NCBI GenBank assembly: GCA_964515255.1
Contig: CAZETL010000015.1
Location: forward strand, 1-18,063
Source: GCA-016699975 sp964515255
GTDB lineage: Bacteria; Patescibacteriota; Minisyncoccia; Moranbacterales; UBA1568
Direction: 5' to 3'
Length of the DNA: 18,063 nt
Every line of letters begins with the position of its first letter. Positions within the stretch are counted from its first letter, which is position 1. The position numbers and the translations under genes were made by a program. The notes beneath the pieces were generated by a model, which was not told the DNA's origin, did not search any database, and saw only the letters and a list, made by a program, of their open reading frames with translations. Positions 13,997 through 18,063 of this stretch are shown one piece after another.

Positions 13997-14527
13997 ATGG
14001 AATCCTCAGTCGGAACATTTGCAGCAGTCAAGATGGTATTTGAGACCGTCCAGTCATCTGCGACATTTTCGTTTCTCATTGGGTTTCTCGGTTTCTACTG
14101 TATTGTTTTGCTTATCGACATCATTCTCCTTCTTTCCTTGCGGCCGGTTGGCGGCGATCTCAAGAAGGGGTTTTTCGGCTCGAAGGATCGGCCACTTTCA
14201 TTCCCGTGGCAACTTCGCCGAGAATGGAGGCGAATTGAAAAGCTACTCGAATCAGATTCCCCAACCTCTTCAAAAGTGGCAGTATTGCATGCCGATGCTT
14301 TTTCGGACCGCATGCTTTCCGAAATGGGATATGACGGGAATTCTTTCGGCGAACGGCTTGATGGGATTCCGGCGGGTCACTTCCAGCATCTCTCCTCTCT
14401 CCGAGAAGCCCATGAAATCAGAAATCGCATTGTTTTTGACCGATCATTCTCCTTAGATAGGGCTGAGGCGAAGCGTATTCTTGAACTTTACCGTTTGTTT
14501 CTTGATGAATCCGAGATTTTCTTGTGA
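13997..14527 (+). CDS. One-helix membrane protein with HEPN-like C-terminal domain, CPR family
   Basis: 176 aa. One strongly hydrophobic N-terminal helix (about 24-47) is followed by a basic stretch and a soluble, probably cytoplasmic helical domain: WRRIEKLLESDS ... KVAVLHADAFSDRMLSEMGYDGNSFGERL ... LREAHEIRNRIVFD ... AEAKRILELYRLF. This matches a family very common in CPR genomes with consensus like 'DWKLAVIEADKxLDxxLxxxGY.GxTxGERL ... EAHKVRNxIAHE' (recognised from memory). The 'RNxIAH' part looks like the RxxxxH motif of HEPN domains; here the His position is Phe (RNRIVF). It starts nine bases after gatA, so it is probably cotranscribed. Function unknown. Confidence 0.78.
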   Translation: MESSVGTFAAVKMVFETVQSSATFSFLIGFLGFYCIVLLIDIILLLSLRPVGGDLKKGFFGSKDRPLSFPWQLRREWRRIEKLLESDSPTSSKVAVLHADAFSDRMLSEMGYDGNSFGERLDGIPAGHFQHLSSLREAHEIRNRIVFDRSFSLDRAEAKRILELYRLFLDESEIFL

Positions 14528-14599
14528 TATCTTCTTTGTAGATGAAGTTTTTTGTTTGGAGGCCCTTTATTTTGTGGGTTTCTGTCTCTAAGCGAGACA

Positions 14600-14628
14600 T
14601 TGACAAGGAGGCGGTTTTCGAGTATTTT
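14600..14628 (+). promoter_or_regulatory. Sigma70-type promoter for secE-nusG-rplK-rplA
   Basis: TTGACA (14600-14605) is a perfect -35 box; a 17-base spacer leads to TATTTT (14623-14628). The start would fall near 14635, giving secE a leader of about 37 bases with a hairpin in it. Confidence 0.7.
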
Positions 14629-14637
14629 GAAGACACT

Positions 14638-14656
14638 AAGAGCCCCAGAGGCTCTT
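14638..14656 (+). promoter_or_regulatory. Hairpin in the secE leader
   Basis: AAGAGCC (14638-14644) pairs perfectly with GGCTCTT (14650-14656) across loop CCAGA. It would occupy the 5' end of the transcript from the promoter at 14600. What follows is mostly A (TAAAAAAG), so it is not a normal intrinsic terminator; it may stabilise the mRNA or influence initiation. Confidence 0.5.
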
Positions 14657-14671
14657 TAAAAAAGCCAAAAT

Positions 14672-14860
14672 ATGGAGAAAGTGACCGAAATTGTCCGATC
14701 TGCGTGGGTTGAGGCCATGAAGATAAATTGGCCGTCTCGAGCTCAAGTGGTGCGGTATACATTGGTAGTGCTGGGGGTTTCGGCGGCCGTAGCAGCGGTA
14801 CTCGGCACGCTTGATGCCGTTTTCAGTTTCCTATTCAGGAAGATCATACTTGGGGAGTAA
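14672..14860 (+). CDS. secE: Preprotein translocase subunit SecE
   Basis: 62 aa, the short single-helix form of SecE that clamps SecY in the Sec translocon. VRSAWVEAMKINWPSRAQVVRYT contains the conserved amphipathic helix and the W-P motif, followed by one membrane helix (about 28-53; TLVVLGVSAAVAAVLGTLDAVFSFLF). It is directly followed by nusG, the classic arrangement. The ATG lies in an AT-rich context (GCCAAAATATG) with no Shine-Dalgarno sequence. Confidence 0.95.
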   Translation: MEKVTEIVRSAWVEAMKINWPSRAQVVRYTLVVLGVSAAVAAVLGTLDAVFSFLFRKIILGE

Positions 14861-14897
14861 TTTTTCTTTTTTTTGCGACATCTTCACGATACTTTGT

Positions 14898-15440
14898 ATG
14901 GCAAAACAGACGCAACATCATGGTCGGGCGTGGTATGTGCTCCACACATACTCCGGCTACGAAGATAATGTCTCTCGGAATCTCAAGCAGCGCATCGAAT
15001 CGATGGGTATGCAGGACTTTATTTTTGACGTCATGGTTCCGAAGGAGAAGAAAATCAACATGAAGAATGGAAAGCGCGTAACAATCGAGGAAAGGATTTA
15101 TCCGGGCTATATTTTGGTCGATATGATCGTGACGGATGCGTCGTGGTATGTCGTCCGCAACACGCCGAATGTGACTGGATTCATCGGGCTTGGCACGACT
15201 CCAACGCCAGTTGACCCTCGAGAGATTGAGGCGCTCAAGAAGCGAATGGGCGTCGAAGAGCCGAAATTCAAGATCGATGTTCGAAAAAATGACCCAGTGA
15301 AGATTGTTGACGGGCCATTCAAAAATTTTGATGGACGAGTCGATGAAATCGATGAGGCGAAGGGAAAAGTGAAGGTTCTGGTCTCTCTTTTCGGTCGCGA
15401 GACGCCCGTAGAATNNNNNNNNNNGATAAAGAGAGTGTAG
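14898..15440 (+). CDS. nusG: Transcription termination/antitermination factor NusG (contains assembly gap)
   Basis: About 180 aa, including four unknown residues. NusG binds RNA polymerase and couples it to Rho or the ribosome. The NGN domain is clear (RAWYVLHTYSGYEDNVSRNLKQRIE; YPGYILVDMIVTD; VRNTPNVTGFIG), as is the C-terminal KOW domain (DPVKIVDGPFKNFDGRVDEID; VLVSLFGRETPVE). The last four residues after the 10-N gap, IKRV, fit the usual NusG end. I chose the ATG giving MAKQTQHHGRAWYVLHTY; an in-frame ATG at 14811 inside secE would add 29 residues. Comparison with the normal 'VELxFxxVxK' end suggests one residue is missing, so the gap may really be 13 bases. Confidence 0.93.
   Translation: MAKQTQHHGRAWYVLHTYSGYEDNVSRNLKQRIESMGMQDFIFDVMVPKEKKINMKNGKRVTIEERIYPGYILVDMIVTDASWYVVRNTPNVTGFIGLGTTPTPVDPREIEALKKRMGVEEPKFKIDVRKNDPVKIVDGPFKNFDGRVDEIDEAKGKVKVLVSLFGRETPVEXXXXIKRV
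15415..15424. other. Assembly gap of 10 N inside nusG
   Basis: Ten consecutive N interrupt the last codons of nusG. The reading frame agrees on both sides (GAA T... then ...G ATA AAG AGA GTG TAG), so no frameshift is implied, but the round length suggests a scaffolding placeholder. Confidence 0.95.
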
Positions 15441-15481
15441 TTTGTTCGCAGTGTAGAGATTTATAGATTTTTCTCAGGATT

Positions 15482-15901
15482 ATGGCAAAAGTGAAAACTG
15501 TTCTCAAACTTCAAATTCCCGGTGGAAAGGCGAATCCTGCACCGCCAGTAGGGCCCGCTCTTGGTCAGCATGGTCTTAACATTCAGGATTTCTGCGTGAA
15601 GTTTAACGAGGCAACGAAGGATAAAATGGGAGATATTATCCCAGCAGAAATTACTGTCTACGAGGATCGAACATTCACGTTTGTTCTGAAGACTCCTCCA
15701 GCTGCAGAGCTTCTTAAGAAGGCGGCAAAAGCTCAAAAGGGCGCCGCAAACCCTCTCAAGGACAAAGCGGGATCGGTGACAAAGGAGCAATTGCGGGGGA
15801 TTGCCGAGGCAAAGATGAGTGATCTCAATGCAAATGACGTAGAGGCGGCAATGAATATCGTGGCTGGGACGGCACGGAGTATGGGAATAAAAATAGAATA
15901 G
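15482..15901 (+). CDS. rplK: Large ribosomal subunit protein uL11
   Basis: 139 aa. L11 binds the GTPase-associated region of 23S rRNA. The N-terminal domain reads VLKLQIPGGKANPAPPVGPALGQHG followed by NIQDFCVKFNEATK, and the rRNA-binding C-terminal domain includes AGSVTKEQLRGIAEAKMSDLNAN and VAGTARSMGIKIE. The ATG is preceded by TATAGA (15462-15467), a possible -10, and by a poor AGGA too near the start. Downstream, 175 bases with structured sequence separate it from rplA, an unusually wide gap for this pair. Confidence 0.97.
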   Translation: MAKVKTVLKLQIPGGKANPAPPVGPALGQHGLNIQDFCVKFNEATKDKMGDIIPAEITVYEDRTFTFVLKTPPAAELLKKAAKAQKGAANPLKDKAGSVTKEQLRGIAEAKMSDLNANDVEAAMNIVAGTARSMGIKIE

Positions 15902-15904
15902 CGT

Positions 15905-15961
15905 CTTTGCATTGAAGGGATTTCCGTCCCAAATGGACGGGCATTGGCAGCTCTTGCAAAG
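15905..15961 (+). promoter_or_regulatory. Two-tier stem-loop between rplK and rplA, candidate L1 regulatory site
   Basis: An outer stem CTTTGCA/TGCAAAG (15905-15911 with 15955-15961) encloses an inner stem CCGTCC/GGACGG (15924-15929 with 15935-15940, loop CAAAT), leaving an asymmetric internal loop. L1 is known to repress its own operon by binding an mRNA mimic of its rRNA site, a helix with an internal loop, so this is a plausible candidate. I did not verify a specific L1 motif. The rest of the gap (15962-16076) shows nothing clear. Confidence 0.4.
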
Positions 15962-16076
15962 CGATAAAGAGTTTCACTTGGATAAGCGTGGGGCATAGGA
16001 AAGTACACTGGTTCCGATTTTTTAACTTGTGGGAGTCTCGTTCTTTTTGGACGGACGCTTGTACCACGAAATTACT

Positions 16077-16766
16077 ATGAAACGAGGAAAATTTTATCGC
16101 ACAATTGTGGAGAAACGGGAGATGGACAAGCTTTACGAAATCGGAGAGGCAGTCGCTTTCATTAAGGAACATCCCCGAAAGCGTTTTGATGAGACGGTTG
16201 AGCTGCACTTCCATCTTGGCATTGATCCCAAAAAGACGGACCAGCTGGTTCGTGGAACGATTATCTTTCCAAACAGTCTCGGAAAGACAAAGAAAATAGC
16301 GGTTATTACGACGTCGAAAGCGTCCGATGCAGCAACGGCCGGAGCGGATCTCGTTGGCGGAGAGGAAATAATCGCGGGAATAAAGGAAGGAAAAATCGTT
16401 CCCGGAGCCGATTTCGACGTGTTGCTCGCGACGCCGGAAATGATGCCGAAAATCGCTACAATTGCGAAAATACTCGGTCCGAAGGGGCTTATGCCGAATC
16501 CGAAGAACGAAACGGTAACCACAAAGATGAAGGAGGCGGTTGAGGCACTTAAAAAGGGAAGCAAGGCAAGCTTTAAAACTGATGATTCCGGAAATATTCA
16601 CCAAGCCGTCGGGAAACTTTCGCATACCGCTGAAGCGCTTACGGAGAATATTCAGGTATTCATCGAGACGGTTCAGCGTCTCAAGCCAGAGGGCGTGAAG
16701 GGAAGATTTATCGTCTCGACGACGCTCGCGACTACTATGGGTCCTGGCATCCGAATAAATGCCTGA
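16077..16766 (+). CDS. rplA: Large ribosomal subunit protein uL1
   Basis: 229 aa, the normal L1 length; it forms the L1 stalk on 23S rRNA. MKRGKFYRTIVEKREMDKLY is a typical L1 beginning, followed by FDETVELHFHLGIDPKKTDQ, the internal KILGPKGLMPNPKNETVT hallmark and the C-terminal GRFIVSTTLATTMGPGIRI. I chose the ATG over an in-frame GTG at 16029 because homologues begin with MKRGK. No Shine-Dalgarno sequence precedes it. In most bacteria rplJ-rplL come next, but here a permease follows. Some CPR lineages lack L1, so its presence helps place the organism. Confidence 0.97.
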   Translation: MKRGKFYRTIVEKREMDKLYEIGEAVAFIKEHPRKRFDETVELHFHLGIDPKKTDQLVRGTIIFPNSLGKTKKIAVITTSKASDAATAGADLVGGEEIIAGIKEGKIVPGADFDVLLATPEMMPKIATIAKILGPKGLMPNPKNETVTTKMKEAVEALKKGSKASFKTDDSGNIHQAVGKLSHTAEALTENIQVFIETVQRLKPEGVKGRFIVSTTLATTMGPGIRINA

Positions 16767-16817
16767 TCTTTTGGATCTCTGGCTCTTTGGTGTGGTTTCA
16801 AGTTTCTACTTGCGAAT

Positions 16818-16823
16818 GGAGGG
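16818..16823 (+). promoter_or_regulatory. Strong ribosome binding site that fixes the permease start
   Basis: GGAGGG five bases before the ATG at 16829 is the best Shine-Dalgarno sequence in the window. It argues against the upstream in-frame GTG at 16787. Confidence 0.8.
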
Positions 16824-16828
16824 ACAGT

Positions 16829-18010
16829 ATGCGTACACTCCTATTGTTCTTTAAAAAAATGGGGAGTCGGACGATGTACCGGATACAGACAGCCCATGTT
16901 CTCCGGTCCGTTTCGCTTTCCTTGGTGAGCGTTTATGTTCCGGCATTTCTTTTGACCCACGGGTTCTCATTGGAGGACGTGTTGTTGTTCTTCGTGCTGT
17001 ACCATGGTATTGGTCTCTCGGCCGTGTTTCTTGCGATTGTTCCTCTGATGCGGAAATGCGGCATCGTGAAGACGATTCGTGGGTATTTCCCGCTCCAGAT
17101 GATCTTCCTTGGGATTCTTTTTCTTGCTGGTGATCGGCAAGAGTGGTTCTGGATCGCGGCGTGTATCGGCGGCATTGCCAATATGACGTACTATGTTCCG
17201 CTCAATATTCTCTTCATGAGGCATACTGACAGCGGTTCGATTGCAAAGGACTTCTCTTTCTTCTTTGCTCTTCCTGCAATATTTGGTATCGCTGGTCCAA
17301 TTCTCGGAGCTTTTCTAGTGGTAAATGTTGGATTTTGGTCGGTATTTTCCCTGGCATTTCTCGGACTTGCAATGTCGCTTCTCCCGCTCGGATCTATTCA
17401 GGATGACGAGAAGATCTCGCTAGATATTTCGTCAGCATTCTCTCATCTTCGTCGACGGAAACTCCTTTTCTTTTTGGAAGGGTTCGACAATGTTGTGGAG
17501 GAATCGGAATGGTTCTGGGGGATTCTTGTTTATCTCTTTATTGGATCGCTCGCGACTCCTGGAATTGTTGGCGCATTGGAATCGCTTGGCGGTGCTTTGT
17601 TTACGATTCTCGTCGGACGGTATGTAAACAAAGAGCGAGGAACTCTGTCTGTACTCTTTTTAGGGGTTGTCGGACTTGCGAGTGTTTGGGTGGCGAGATT
17701 TTTCGTCCACTCTTCGTTGTCCGCTTATGGCGTCACGGTGGCTTCCTCATTCATCATGACGCTTTTCCTGGTGTCCTATTTCTCTATGATCTACCGGAAA
17801 GTAAAAGGTGACCAGGACGCTGAATTTGTCGTGATGCGGGAAATTCCGACGGTAGTGGGGCGCATGGTGGTATTTGGCATCGCATGGTTGACGGTCTCTC
17901 ATGTAGAACGGTTTTATTTTCTCCCTATTGGAGCGATGCTGATTCTCGTTCTTACCGTGTTCTTTGGCCGGAAGTATCTCTCTCGATCCGAATCGAGAGC
18001 CGGAGCGTAG
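16829..18010 (+). CDS. MFS-like multi-pass permease
   Basis: 393 aa. About ten to twelve hydrophobic segments in two halves separated by a charged central loop (about residues 195-225; LGSIQDDEKISLD ... FSHLRRRKLLF), the layout of a major facilitator superfamily transporter. Recognisable parts include VLRSVSLSLVSVYVPAFLLTHGFS in the first helix, IFGIAGPILGAFLVVNVGFW around the fifth, and VGALESLGGALFTILVGRYVNKERG in the second half. The start is fixed by a strong GGAGGG. It lies 62 bases after rplA but, with its own good ribosome binding site, may be separately expressed. The substrate cannot be inferred; similar permeases are frequent in Patescibacteria. Confidence 0.8.
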   Translation: MRTLLLFFKKMGSRTMYRIQTAHVLRSVSLSLVSVYVPAFLLTHGFSLEDVLLFFVLYHGIGLSAVFLAIVPLMRKCGIVKTIRGYFPLQMIFLGILFLAGDRQEWFWIAACIGGIANMTYYVPLNILFMRHTDSGSIAKDFSFFFALPAIFGIAGPILGAFLVVNVGFWSVFSLAFLGLAMSLLPLGSIQDDEKISLDISSAFSHLRRRKLLFFLEGFDNVVEESEWFWGILVYLFIGSLATPGIVGALESLGGALFTILVGRYVNKERGTLSVLFLGVVGLASVWVARFFVHSSLSAYGVTVASSFIMTLFLVSYFSMIYRKVKGDQDAEFVVMREIPTVVGRMVVFGIAWLTVSHVERFYFLPIGAMLILVLTVFFGRKYLSRSESRAGA

Positions 18011-18042
18011 GCATCTGATTTCTGTGGCAGGATTTGATAGAA

Positions 18043-18062
18043 CGACGGGTTTCGGCTCGTCG
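18043..18062 (+). terminator. Stem-loop at the right edge, possible terminator
   Basis: CGACGGG (18043-18049) pairs with CTCGTCG (18056-18062) with one G-T pair across loop TTTCGG. It lies 32 bases after the permease stop. Any T-tract would fall outside the window, so terminator status cannot be confirmed. Confidence 0.5.
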
Positions 18063-18063
18063 C

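Noticed and set aside
1..18063. CRISPR array or insertion sequence
   Set aside because: No spaced direct repeats of CRISPR type and no transposase-like frame; the only repeats are short tandem ones and the duplicated cysteine domain.

Overview
The window looks like core chromosome from a bacterium of the Candidate Phyla Radiation (Patescibacteria), most likely on the Peregrinibacteria/Peribacteria side. This rests on several gene families I recognise from that group: a DUF5671-type membrane protein with a pilin-like tail (3605-4777), a one-helix membrane protein with a 'WExxHxxRNxIAHE'-like C-terminal domain (13997-14527), a small coiled-coil protein (9024-9374), and a surface protein carrying a 'GLT..W...KCEFxC..G..WDGxxC' cysteine module (881-1690). 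TGA is used as a normal stop (rplJ, ligA, rplA), so the Gly-TGA code of Gracilibacteria/Absconditabacteria does not apply. Every supported gene is on the + strand. Only one start (16829) has a strong Shine-Dalgarno sequence. Many others have a -10-like hexamer within a few bases of the ATG, which suggests leaderless or very short-leader mRNAs.

Layout. 1-1690: two related modular surface proteins with Gly/Ser linkers, a phage-tail-fibre-like 'AxKxYVD' module and, in the first, two tandem 8-cysteine repeats. 1704-3566: rpsP with a sigma70-type promoter, then a probable L10 leader with an intrinsic terminator, rplJ, rplL and a strong tandem-hairpin terminator. 3605-4846: DUF5671-like membrane protein and terminator. 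4995-8968: an ABC-2 export operon of the GldA / GldF-GldG fusion / DUF4340 type, behind a promoter whose -35 box lies in a perfect palindrome. 9024-9374: small coiled-coil protein. 9598-11703: ligA. 11729-12049: unrecognised small protein followed by a proline-rich in-frame remnant. 12196-13987: gatC and gatA (gatB absent from the window). 13997-14527: HEPN-like membrane protein. 14600-16766: secE, nusG (interrupted by a 10-N assembly gap), rplK and rplA. 16829-18010: MFS-like permease and a possible terminator at the window edge.

How it fits together. Most of the window is translation and transcription housekeeping: ribosomal proteins S16, L10, L7/L12, L11 and L1, the GatCA part of the tRNA-dependent amidotransferase, SecE/NusG and DNA ligase. 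The usual secE-nusG-rplK-rplA-rplJ-rplL order is broken, with rplJ-rplL about 11 kb upstream of secE and with its own regulatory leader. I see no CRISPR array, insertion sequence, tRNA or rRNA gene. The least explained parts are the modular surface proteins at the left edge and several structured or palindromic leader regions.
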